Shown here piece by piece: positions 54,145 through 64,000 of a stretch of 64,000 nucleotides of DNA; position 1 is the first letter of the stretch; the number at the start of each line of letters is the position of its first letter. The position numbers were made by a program, and so were the translations under genes. The notes below the pieces were generated by a model, which worked only from the letters and a program-made list of their open reading frames with translations, was not told the origin of the DNA and searched no databases. The stretch is from Anthostomella pinea (lineage: Eukaryota > Ascomycota > Sordariomycetes > Xylariales > Xylariaceae), in NCBI GenBank assembly GCA_963556695.1, contig CAUWAG010000018.1, positions 4,712,001-4,776,000 on the forward strand, read 5' to 3'.

Positions 54145-56766
54145 ATGGGAAACAACACGTCGCTGCTCCAGGCAGCGATCGAGGTGATTGCCCCTCGGAA
54201 GAGAACCCGCAGCGAGGAAATGGAGAATCTGAAGAAGCCGCAGAAAATGCTGCGGACCGGCTCGGTGACGAGGTCAATACAACGGCGTCTTGGACAGGCC
54301 AAAGAGGAGAAACCCGAGGTGCCGACCCGACGGACCAAGTCGGTGGATTACCTCCGAGAGCCGCATCCGGAGCGCTGGGTCTCCGTGAATGGCGGCTTGG
54401 GGGATGATGACAGCGACACCGACTCACTGCGGCCTCGCGTGCCAAACCCATCGATGCCGCAGGACGACGAAAAGCCGGCAGCGACGTCCAAAGCCACCGA
54501 AACGCTGTGCGACACGTGCTCTGGAATCAACATAGAAACCGTCACTGACGGCGCGGGCTATTGCCATTTGTTGCTTTCCGAGATTTACGACTCGGGGGTG
54601 AACTGCGACTTATGCAGATCTGTGTCGACCCTCTTGAATGTCAACTCAAACAAGAGATACACCGATGACAGGTACCGGATTCTCGTGTCACTCGAGCTCG
54701 AGCTCGGAACCCTTGGTTCGGTCCAAAACTCCAGGTAGGCATTCTCGTTCCGTGTGTCTTGGGCCTCGCCCATGTCAGGATCAAGACAATTGATTGAACA
54801 AAGCGGTCATTATGACTCTTCCTCCGCAACCTGGTCCGGCTCATCCCCCAGTTCGTTGCGGTTTGCTATTTACGATTACCGTCCATGGGAGGAACCTGAC
54901 TTGCAGCCCTTCTTACATAGTTGGGCGGACCCGCCACTTGAGTACACCGTTCCCGAGGGCGCGGACCCGGAGATCGTTGTCAGCACGACAGTACCCGTAC
55001 TTACGGATGAGCATGATATAGCGATGGGGTCCGGCGTGGGCTGGGTTCGCGAACTTGGCCCGAACACGGCTTCTGCGCGATCCTTTGACGTTGCCGCGGG
55101 CTGGCTCCAGAGTTGTCTCTCCTGCGAGCCAGCACCGCGGCAAACCACGTGGGGACCGCGCGGTAAGCCAAGAGCAGTGTACCCGCCCGTTGAGATCGAA
55201 CATGCGTGGACACTCCAGGAAGCTACGGCTGTGTCCAAGTCAGACACATTGCTCGCCGAGATCCCTTCTCGTCTAATCCAGATATGTCCAGATTCGGAAG
55301 GTAACGGGATGGTTCGCTTGGTCGAGACTAGGAAAATCGAGGCTACAGGTGAGCCGGTCCGCTTCGCAGCGTTGAGCTACTGCTGGGGTCAGCCAGAAGC
55401 AGGAGACGACGGTGCGCGGACGACAAGAAAGACTTTAGGTTCTCATCTCGAAGGGATACCTCGTTCTTCTTTACCCAAAACCATCCAGGATGGTATCATG
55501 GTGGCCGAGAAGCTAGGTATCCCTTACATTTGGATTGATGCACTATGTATCGTGCAGGACGACGCAGACGACTGGATCAGGGAATCAGCCAAAATGAGCG
55601 GTATCTACCTCGGTTCCGTCCTGACCATAGCCGTTGCGTCGAGCGTGTCAGCGGACAAGGGGTGCTTCAATAGTGAGTCTCAGCCAACCGTCAAGTCTGC
55701 AAAGTTCCACGAAGGCTGGGTCACTATCGAGGGAACACTGAAAGACGGCCGTAAGAGCCGTCTGTACTTCTCAAAGTACAGCGGTATCGTCGACGACCTC
55801 GACATGTACCAACACCAGGTGCTTGAAAGCCCTCTTGCGACGCGCGCGTGGACACTCCAGGAGCAAGTCCTTCCTCGGCGTATCTTGTACTACACGTCCA
55901 AGCAGCTGGTGTGGAAGTGTACGCATTGCATCGTCAACGAGGAGAATTTTCCGCAGAAGCAGCACCAGGAGCTCTACCCGATCCTGGACTTCGACTGCCC
56001 GCTTGTCCCCGAGGCTATTGACGAGCTGTGGTACCAGGGCATTGTGGAACGCTACTCAAAACGCCACCTCACGTTTGGGAGCGACAAGCTAGTGGCCATT
56101 AGCGCTCTAGTCAGGGCGACATACCTTAACAGACACGTCGATTACGTCGCCGGGCTGTGGAAGGACTGCATCCTGTCCGGGATGCTGTGGAGGCGCGACT
56201 CGGTGGGGCACAAGAACAAGACGTATTCGTGCCCCTCGTGGACGTGGGCCTCCCAAAGCTCGACCGTCTCATATTACTGGGCTTCCGGCAGAACACACGA
56301 CGTTTCCATGTTCACGCCGAGGGTGGTGGATCTCCAATACAAACACGGGCCAGCGAGCCCCTTTGGCGACGTCCTATCAGCCTATATATACCTGGACACG
56401 CGGATCAGGCTCGGTACGGTGACGCGGGATTACATCTTCGCCGCCGACTCCGACCGGAACAGAGACGGGAATATCAGCCAGTCGCTTGTGTTCTCGGACG
56501 CGGGCAGCACGAAGCTCTGGCACGCGGAGGCCGTAATGGACGACGAACGGGCGGTCGGGGGGTCGGTCGCCATGGCGATCTTGTTAGGACGTCAGGCCTG
56601 GAAACCCGTTCTGTTGCTGCTTCACCCTCCAGATCTAGGCGCTGATCAGTACCGGAGGGTCGGTATCGCCCAGCTAGGTGATTATCCCGGCTCGGGATGT
56701 CCCGAGTACGAGGCTGATGAGAGCGTGGAGTCGGCTTGGAAACGAAGGACTATCAAATTGATATAG
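54145..56766 (+). CDS. HET-domain protein (heterokaryon incompatibility), 850 residues
   Basis: HET-domain proteins mediate self/non-self recognition and cell death after hyphal fusion; many paralogues have no known partner. Exon 1 (54145-54734) and exon 2 (54804-56766) join at GTAGGC...CAAAG with matching phase 2. The ATG at 54145 gives MGNNTS, an N-myristoylation-type start (Gly2, Ser6), suggesting membrane attachment. Residues 122-157 hold two Cx2C pairs (CDTC, CDLC). The HET domain spans about 380-555 with its three blocks: FAALSYCWG (384-392), IPYIWIDALCIVQDDADDW (436 on) and TRAWTLQEQVLPRR (543-556). The C-terminal 290 residues are family-typical with no added NACHT, WD40 or other domain. 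Confidence 0.9.
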
Positions 56767-57188
56767 GTACAGGTTTGAACATAGATACTCCTCGATGGAC
56801 ATCAAGGGCAGGCCTATGAGGTCGATCACGGTCCGGCCCAGACCGATTTGTTAGGAGAGCAACATTCACGAGAACTTGTAGGGTGGCTTCGTATGAGTGG
56901 ATGGGTTATGGCTATCGCACGAGGCATTGGTCCCGCAGCGCTGATGGTTCGCATTCCGCACGTCTCGGTTGACAGCCTTCTCGTCAAATAGTAGACCCAG
57001 TCTAAGCACCAACACTACATTATCCAAATGTTGCCAAATGTTGCCACCTATATGCGTTCTTGCTCGGGAGGCGGCGTTTCCAGAACATGCTCAAACCCCT
57101 GCATGTTATTTCCACACAGCTCTGAGAGGTACGTCAAATCGACCCATTGATCAGAAGGAACCGGCCTTCATCTTCTTCATCCTCGCAA
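56767..57188. other. Intergenic region
   Basis: No supported feature; 3' flanks of convergent genes. Confidence 0.5.
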
Positions 57189-57993
57189 CTACAGGTACTT
57201 CAGGATCAGTAATTCCAGGTCCTCGACAGCGAGCCGATGTGTCTTCGCGCCGGGAAACGCGAGCCCATTATTCATGATAATCTCTACCGCGTGCACCCGA
57301 CTACGATCGTCTGCCTCCTCCCGTGGCTCACTGGGCGGGTAGTTCCTGAAGTACTCCCTCTGATACCTCTCATCCTTCATCCGGTGGTGTTCGCAGCGCC
57401 ACTTCGATTCGCCGCGCGAAGAAGGGCGTCTAGTTTTTGTCTCAATCCGCGTTAATGGCCTGGTTCCCGTCGAAAGTCGTGCCGTGGAAGCCAAACATCC
57501 CGTTAGGTGATCGACTCTGCTGGTGCATCTCTGCCAGTCTCGATCCGAGACGAACGGGGTCGGGCATTTCATACGACAGCGCGACATAATCGCAAACGTA
57601 GAAATACGTATCTGGCTTGCTGTGACACTGGCCGTGTCCCCTTGACGTAGGCACGAAGTCTGGGAACGTGTTATGTATCTCCAGTATGGGCCTATACTCT
57701 CCTTCGACACGTTCAGCCGCATTGGCCACGCTCAGTGGCTGGTGCAGTCAGTCCCTTTCCGTTCTTGAGAGGAGAGATTTGTGTGCTTTGAGGAAATAGG
57801 AGCGACGGCCCCCTTCGGCTGTCATGCAATCAACCCTCGACGTCTCAGCCCAGGACGAGACGCCATATTTCTCCATCTTGACCACGCTGTCTCCTTCCTC
57901 CTGGACTGTCGATACGCAAGCCAACGCGTGGATCCTAAGCACATGCCTACCCGCGAGAATTGCCGGGTCCGCGATGCTCCGCTTGGAGTTCAC
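57189..57993 (-). pseudogene. Ketosamine-3-kinase (fructosamine kinase) family gene, decayed
   Basis: Intact relatives phosphorylate sugar adducts on protein amines. The N-terminal lobe is readable: VVKMEKYGVSSWAETSR, GRRSYFLKAH, then FPDFVPTSRG, YFYVCDYVALSYEMPDPVR, LGSRLAEMHQQSRSPNGMF and GFHGTTFDGNQAIN. Three in-frame stops follow or interrupt: TGA near 57745, then TGA and TAG at about 57447 and 57435. The latter two occupy the places of Trp in the W-x-x-x-W-x-x-FF motif (FFARRIEVALR follows). The catalytic HGDLW segment is absent. A later frame still encodes the family's C-terminal block (REYFRNYPPSEPREEADDRS). Hence stops plus an internal deletion; no kinase activity is possible. Confidence 0.75.
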
Positions 57994-59076
57994 TACAATC
58001 GCTTCAAGGTTTGTCTCTTCACCTCTTGTAGCTGCTCTATCGCCTCATCGGGTCCGTTATCGGCAGTAGCCGCGTTAGCTGCGTGACGCTGGGCGGCGGC
58101 CATGCTTATCGCTTTCGTTTTCGCTTTCGGCGGCCTATGCTGAACATGATCAACTTTCACTGTGTAAGCAAACCAGAGAACCCTTAAGAGTTCATCCCAG
58201 TCCAAGGTCTTCTGGCTGTGGAGGATTCCTTCTAAATGCTGGGTTACGCGAGCAGCCCTCACTGTACCGTTTCTACCCAATGCTCGCCCCTTTGGCTAGA
58301 TGTGAAGCAAGTATTGCACCCAAGCGGCGTACCCTCAACCACAAACTCAAGCCATATGCATGCAAGTACTGTCGGCCCAAAGCTGCACGTCGCCTTCGAG
58401 ATTGCCGCTCCCTTCTCAGATCGGCTTCCCCAGACCTGTGGCTTGAGTAACATGGCACAGATCGAAAAGACCAGTCTACGGGAACACCATACTGGAGCTC
58501 GAGCAAACGCGCGATCCAGAGTTTTCACCAAGAATATCGTCATACTGATTGATCAAGGAATGTTTGCTATGGAAACGGGACCCCGCGTTTTCACCGGCCC
58601 CGGCTATCGACTTGACGGGCCGAGATATGTATGTCAAGATCCTGCGGCCCGACTGCGATCGCTTCGACGTCTGATATCGGCCTATCACAGCCGATCTGAT
58701 CTGGGGCTAGTTAGAAGGCGGCTGGTAACAGCTCCGCCTGCGTTCAGCAACGTCGACGATTCCTCCTGCAAGCTGGGCACGCACCCGGGTTCGATACGTG
58801 AAGCACCAGTGTCCAAAGGGGAAAACGAGCCGATGGATGGTCGAAAGTTTCTCGACGCAGTTCACATTGACGAGTAACCACCACAGCGAAGAATCGCCTG
58901 TCTGGGACCTGGTAACCGGTCGGTGATATCCACGTACCCCTTCCCCAACCAAGGCTGGCGCGCATACCGACTGCCCAGTCGGTCATGTGAGATGTACACA
59001 CCACCTTAAGACCCGCCAAACCCCTGAAGCATGTCGAGAAAGCTGCACAGCCGCCACCGCAGCCCACAGCTTCCCC
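57994..59076. other. Region without an assignable gene
   Basis: Overlapping frames on both strands (58236-58877 plus, 57993-58280 and 58744-59067 minus) show no recognisable motif. The minus frame 57993-58280 could be an upstream exon of the decayed kinase, but nothing proves this. Confidence 0.35.
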
Positions 59077-59229
59077 CTAGTTCTCCGGCATGCCGACCTT
59101 CCCCTTCGTCTCCACGCCGACCAGTCCTCCCTGCTGGCACTTGCAGACGTTCGGAGCGTTGCCGCAGATCTTGCACGGCTTGCAACCGTCGCCGGAGGTT
59201 GGCATCTCGGGGTTTGAGGTCGCGGACAT
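59077..59229 (-). CDS. Small cysteine-rich peptide, 50 residues
   Basis: The frame ATG 59229 to TAG 59077 gives MSATSNPEMPTSGDGCKPCK, then ICGNAPNVCKCQ and a Gly/Lys-rich tail ending GMPEN. Five Cys lie within 16 residues (16, 19, 22, 29, 31; pattern Cx2Cx2Cx6CxC), as in small metal-binding peptides, though it is not a standard metallothionein and an even Cys number would be more usual. No signal peptide, so intracellular. It was chosen over the longer overlapping frames because these are Arg/Ala-rich antisense-like translations. Tandem repeats sit directly in its upstream region. Confidence 0.42.
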   Translation of the reverse strand: MSATSNPEMPTSGDGCKPCKICGNAPNVCKCQQGGLVGVETKGKVGMPEN

Positions 59230-59244
59230 GCTGGTTCCTTAATG

Positions 59245-59510
59245 ACTGCTCGTGAGATTTGTGGAGGATTATCGCGAGGTTCGGTAAGGTGCAGGTTTGG
59301 CAGTAAGGGTGGGAGTTGCTCAATTGATGGAAACAGGCTTGAACTTATAGGTACTCGCGGGCTAGGGCATGACTGTGATGTCTTCTTGGTGCTTACTCGT
59401 GAGAGTTGTGGGGGTTTTATCGTGAGTTTCTGGATGGTGCAGGTTTGGCAGTAAGCGTGGGAGTTGTAAGATTGGGTACTCGCGGACCAGCCCATGGCTG
59501 TGAGGTGATG
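59245..59510. repeat. Two diverged tandem units upstream of the small cysteine-rich gene
   Basis: Units of about 130 bp share GCAGGTTTGGCAGTAAG, GTGGGAGTTG and GGTACTCGCGG in order. They lie immediately 5' of the gene on the minus strand, within its probable promoter. Confidence 0.65.
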
Positions 59511-60026
59511 CATTTCTAGACATCTGATGAATGAACAGTACTGCAAGTTGCTTTCATCGTTGACGGCCCCAGGGCTATCGGAATCGAGTGAATGAGTTGG
59601 CAGTGAAACAGCTTGCTCTGAACTCATGCTATTCACTGTCTGCTCTACGACGAGCGAGGTCTCTCCATTCACTACGTTTCGAATCAGTTCATCGCAACTA
59701 GTGATAAATCGAGCGAACTTGGTGATTACGGCGGTGAACGTCGCGAATACACGTGGAGTCTCCTTCCCGACGTGAAGGTCTCATCGCTCCTCACCTTTCC
59801 ATCATACACTAAGCTTGCCTCTACCACTGCAAACTTGACGGCATAGGAAAGAGTTCCTTCGCCATGCTGTTGCGAATCTGGGTGGAGCATTCACTGCATC
59901 CTTCCTAGAACTTTCTGTTGCCCAACCGTAGATCCCATGTGGCATTGATGCCTGGCTGGCGCGATGGATGTCAATCCCTTCTTCCTCCACGGTCATGTGA
60001 GGAGTCCATCGCGAACTTTATCCCCC

Positions 60027-60040
60027 GGGGGGGGGGGGGG
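60027..60040. repeat. Homopolymer run of 14 G
   Basis: Follows five C in TATCCCCC. Length is likely imprecise in the assembly. Confidence 0.8.
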
Positions 60041-60163
60041 AGCGGGGTCGAGAGCAACTGTTTATAGAATGAATGCCGATGCGGAGTCACAGTTAAGATC
60101 CGGACGAGTCGGTGCCGTCAGATCATTCACCGCGATCCTCACAGGAAGAGAGGATGATATAAT

Positions 60164-60185
60164 GCGCCGCGCCGCGCCGCGCCGC
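60164..60185. repeat. GCGCC microsatellite
   Basis: About four and a half copies of a 5-bp GCGCC/GCCGC unit. Confidence 0.85.
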
Positions 60186-63100
60186 TCAGGAACCCGATAG
60201 GCGTGAATCGAAATATTATGCACGAATAAGTTGATATCGATGCTGTCTCATTACATTAGTACTCGTACTCCCGCCTGGTCTCACAGTGATTTTCAAGTCT
60301 GTGGCAACGAAAGTGAAGTCACCTGATAGACCTCAACGTCACCAAGCCAGAATCCCGGTGAACGAGAAGTGCGCTTCGCCATTGATAGATGCTGCTGCTC
60401 CATTGCGTAAAACTCCGTGTGGCACGTTCAAAGCAGTGTCCCATTGAATCGAAGGAGTTTTCACCACGTTGCAGTCTGATGGTTCTGTCATCCGTGACAT
60501 GGAGTAGGCTCATGACGTTGAAAGCTGGTAACCTTGGAGGCACCACAATGACGAAAAAGCGTCGACGCCGCATTCGACAGTCTGTCGTACCAGGTTGTTG
60601 AGCGACATCCACGTGTCATATGGTACATATATCCATCCGTGGCAGCATTCGCGCCTGCGCGTCATAACGGACGCTGGATGAGCTGCCGGGTACAGTTGAA
60701 GGATGCAGGCAGGCGAGACATCGGAGCATTCAGATGCCGAAGCCGACGGGAGGCTGCGTTTGGAGGATTCAGGGAACAGTCGTGCGATGTGATAATCGAA
60801 GGATTACATGATGACATGCGCAAAGCCTCCGATACGTACAGTACACGGTCCTCCACTGGCTGCGCCCCTGGCATCTACGTAAGCTACCTTATTAGTAAGG
60901 ACTGTGCCGTAACTGTCCACATTGAGTTATTATACTCAGCCAAATAGGTCGTCGAATGGCGCTGCAGCCGAGGATTCGGAAGGAATCGTCAATTCGCGGA
61001 GGACCGTCGCCCGTGGGGACGATCGACCAACGCCCCTCTCGGGCTGCCACGCGGAGTCATCTCGTTTCAGTTAGACAACTCGGACACTGCGACTCGTAAC
61101 GAGGGAGGGCGGCAGCCAAAAGACCCATACACCTTGACACCTCGCCGAAGCCTGGTCAGCGATCAGCAAGTGTGTTGATTGTGTGATTCGTTCGCTACGG
61201 CGGCTGTGCCTGGCTGCCCTGCGCAGTGATGCGTATGGCGCTGTTTCAATTTAACGCCTGCGCTGGTAGCCGAAGCGCCCACGCTGTCGTCTTGCCGATA
61301 ACCTGCCCCAAACGGAAGGCTACAACGATAGGGGGATTCGGAGTGTATTCTCTTATTCGCACCCATGTTGCACGGTTGGACAGTCTAACAATAGTGACGA
61401 AGTACGGTGAGCTCCCAGGTTATAGGCCGGGGAATATATCTGAGGAGGGACGATCTTGGTGGGTTTTGGGTTGAGAACAGGGAATAGGCCAGGGTGAGGC
61501 TCCGGAGCTAAAAGGTGCCGGCCAAGGCAATGGAAGAATTGGAAGGGAAAATGTGCCAATCCCGCCGGGCGGACGGGAAGTGTGCTGTCAGCCTGTCACC
61601 GCGTGGCCCCTATCCACAAGAACAAAGGTTTTGACAACTTCCAAGTTGAGATAACTTTCAGGGATGACAACAGTCATTTGATGAATGTCCGAACCTTCGC
61701 AGTTGTCAGAGTTGTTATTACTACGAAACAGCGCTTGCAATTCTTTCGAGGCCGATCATCTATGTCCGGCGTGCTTGACACGAGGTTCATGCCATTTTAA
61801 CATTTAAGTTCGGCTAGGCCGCTTGTACTATAAAATAGTATTCTGACGCGATGGGAATGGTGACGGGCGCCGCCGTCTGGCTTGTCCTTGAGCCGATTCA
61901 AGTAGGTCCTGCACTAGAAAGCCCGACCTTCACTCACGACATGTTGCATGTCCGGCCGACCGACTCGTGCAGAAACGCCATGAATCAGAACCGCCGGGAA
62001 GATGTCGGCATTGCGCTGTCGTCAAGAGATTACGGGCGACGTGCCGGTGAAGATGGTCATCGGTCGGCGCATCTATCTTCGGGCAAATCTTCCTCGATAT
62101 TTCGAAATTCTGTTCAATGTGGACCAATCAGGAGAGCCTCCCGGACCATAGACCATGACATTGCGAGTTCATTTATTTAGCCGTGGATGTTGCCGCAGAT
62201 GAGGTGCAGCTGCCAAGGAAAAATCCCCGGGAGATGGGCCCGCCGCGATAATTCGAGATTGCCGCATGCGCAAGCAAATTCCGTCAATTCCGTCGTCAGG
62301 ACGGTCGGAGAGGCAGATAGGCCAGGGCGATGGGCATAATTGAGCAGTTCGAACTTGTCAGATCTGCGCAGATAACAATAAACGAGGGAGAATGGGATGC
62401 GTGGTGTCGTTCCCTGGCGAGGCTGGAAGTCTCAGCAGAAACAAACTCCAAGGTGAGTCTGTCTGTGACGACTTGCGGCGGTTGTCTTATCTAGTATTAT
62501 GACTAGTAAGGTATGTAGATTTGGTGCCGCCCCTCCCCAGCCGCAAACCTTGTTAGTACGCTTCCCGCATGCACGCGGGAACAATGTCACTTACACTGTG
62601 AGGATCCCCTGAATGGGTGCTTACCACGCCAATTCAAAACATTGAATCGAACACGCTATTCGAAGGGAAGATTTGTTCATCCTGCAGATTTACGCATACT
62701 CGAATGACGTCGTCGATAACAATACTGTAGGCCTCGGAGCAAGCAAAGCCATGGCATGGAATCAATGAAACATGGAGCAACTGTCGCGAGGTACTGTAGT
62801 GGCGCCTAGGTCTGGACCTCAAATGACAACGTCTATGCCCACAATTCCAATCTTGCGCGGGAATGGCGGGTGTGATTCACTGATTCGGATTGATTGACAG
62901 ATGAAGTGTTGACTGTGGCTTAGCAGGCCCTTCCTAGGAACTGCTCATGGCTGGTGGTCTAGACGTGCCCGACTCTAATAATTGAATTTAGGTACATCTA
63001 GAAAGGCCACTAGCACTTTGGGGCCGTCTCGTGTTTTGACCGTCTCGTGTTTTGACTTTGACAACTTGATATTTTAAGGTGCTTACCGTAGCGTGGCGCT

Positions 63101-63622
63101 CTAGCTACATATGTAAGCTGATGGTGGTGTAGTGGACGCGCGTAACCTTCTAGACTTATTCGTAAAGGGGGCGATAATGCTGACTGGGAACAATGCACTG
63201 CCTGGGTAGGGGAGGTGCTGGGCAACTGTTATGACTTTGGGATGAACCGTTGGCAAACAGCCGTCTTCAGACATCATCATGACAAGTGATTGCCTCTTCC
63301 AGGCTTCACGGTGCCATACCGATTCGGGATGCGTCCTTGCCCTGATTACGCAATGTTGGATCCCCGAATCAGCTGTCCAGCAGCACTGGACGAGCAACAC
63401 CAACAATACTATGCCGCTCCTGACACGGTACTTAGACCGGGAAATGCCCACCAACCAGATTGGAAATGCTTCTCCATCCCGCTTCGTCCGAGCCTGGAGG
63501 AGGGCTCGATTGCACGCCCTGATTGGCCCAGTCACCGCTTTTGATCGGCATCAACGTCTTCGTTTCCACTCGCTTTGGTCCCCGCCTACCCGCCCCCTTT
63601 GCCTCCCCCAAGGGGTTCCCCA

Positions 63623-63707
63623 TTGCCATCCTGCCATCCCACTCAAATTGCTGCCATCCTGCCATCCCACTCAAATTGCTGCCATCCTGCCATCCCACTC
63701 AAATTGC
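63623..63707. repeat. 28-bp tandem repeat, three copies
   Basis: Three near-perfect copies of a 28-bp unit containing CTGCCATCCTGCCATCCC and ACTCAAATTG; the first lacks two bases. Confidence 0.9.
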
Positions 63708-64000
63708 TCAATTGAAGGAGCGAGAGCTGAGCACGTTCTGGTGGCTGGATGTACGGCCAGATTTGGAGGCGCAGGTACAAGTGTGCACAGTGCATAATTG
63801 TTCTATACCACTACACTGTGCGTGTACTGTACGTGCAGGGTAATGTAGTTGCGCTCGTCCACCTAATACAAGCCCCTGTAACCCCAATTTGTCGATCCCC
63901 CTATCAGTCTGTTCCGATTTCGCAACCATTACAATCACAGTTATCTCCACTACATACCCCATTCACTGTTCAGGCCCTTCGAGCCTTGTTGTTTGCAGTG

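Larger units (their letters stand above)
59511..64000. other. Gene-poor right end
   Basis: About 4.5 kb with no recognisable coding region or element. It contains a G14 run, a GCGCC microsatellite, and three 28-bp tandem units near the end. Longer frames (63279-63797 plus, 61851-62180 plus) have no conserved features. Confidence 0.4.

Noticed and set aside
58983..59672. 229-residue minus-strand frame
   Set aside because: It runs through the tandem repeats and overlaps the short Cys-rich frame, with no conserved feature of its own.
63623..63707. CRISPR-like array
   Set aside because: The repeats are contiguous tandem units without spacers, in a eukaryotic genome.
1..64000. Secondary-metabolite gene cluster
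   Set aside because: Only one oxidoreductase (the FAD monooxygenase) is present; no polyketide synthase, peptide synthetase, terpene cyclase, transporter or cluster regulator is near.

Overview
The window is nuclear DNA of a filamentous ascomycete (Pezizomycotina, probably a sordariomycete). It has short spliceosomal introns of about 50-110 bp with GTRNGT donors, and families typical of these fungi: cutinase, a lytic polysaccharide monooxygenase (LPMO) with a CBM1 cellulose-binding tail, HET and 2EXR domains, and a fungal flotillin. It also holds AT-rich retroelement relics with the C-to-T/G-to-A pattern expected of repeat-induced point mutation (RIP). No tRNA, rRNA, CRISPR or prophage was seen.

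Layout. 0-8 kb: a cutinase running off the left edge; a decayed nucleotidyltransferase-fold gene carrying an in-frame 160-bp solo LTR; a possibly related intact gene; a GFA/CENP-V-type zinc protein; and a secreted AA16-type LPMO with CBM1. 8-12 kb: mostly gene-poor, with a 486-bp solo LTR and a second copy of the 160-bp LTR, each with a perfect 5-bp target-site duplication. 12-28 kb: housekeeping-type core with a conserved OB-fold-like protein, ARPC3 (Arp2/3 complex), TRM6 (tRNA m1A58 methyltransferase) and flotillin. Among these lie two small cysteine-ribbon genes (one broken) and a frameshifted 2EXR gene. 28.6-43.3 kb: a nested retroelement block. A 5'-truncated Copia element, a second 5.26-kb Copia element with 173-bp LTRs, three copies of a ~203-bp LTR family, a further 212-bp solo LTR and about 3 kb of RIP-bleached DNA are bracketed by a pair of diverged direct repeats. 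44-50 kb: a conserved fungal gene with a PPxY motif, a ~150-bp tandem duplication, a broken gene with W-x-x-TP-x-G repeats, and a five-exon FAD monooxygenase. 51-59 kb: a seven-module cysteine-ribbon protein flanked by two related MITEs, an 850-residue HET protein with an N-myristoylation-type start, a degraded ketosamine-3-kinase gene and a 50-residue cysteine-rich peptide gene. 59-64 kb: no recognisable gene, only simple and tandem repeats.

How it fits together. Core genes (ARPC3, TRM6, flotillin, FAD monooxygenase, LPMO) are intact and their intron phases join exactly. Lineage-restricted genes (nucleotidyltransferase-like, 2EXR, one cysteine-ribbon gene, W-repeat gene, ketosamine kinase) carry frameshifts or stops. 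No biosynthetic cluster is apparent. The most distinctive signals are the in-frame LTR insertion, the family of repeated Cx2C ribbons (three members here), and the layered transposon nest whose order of insertion can be read from target-site duplications.
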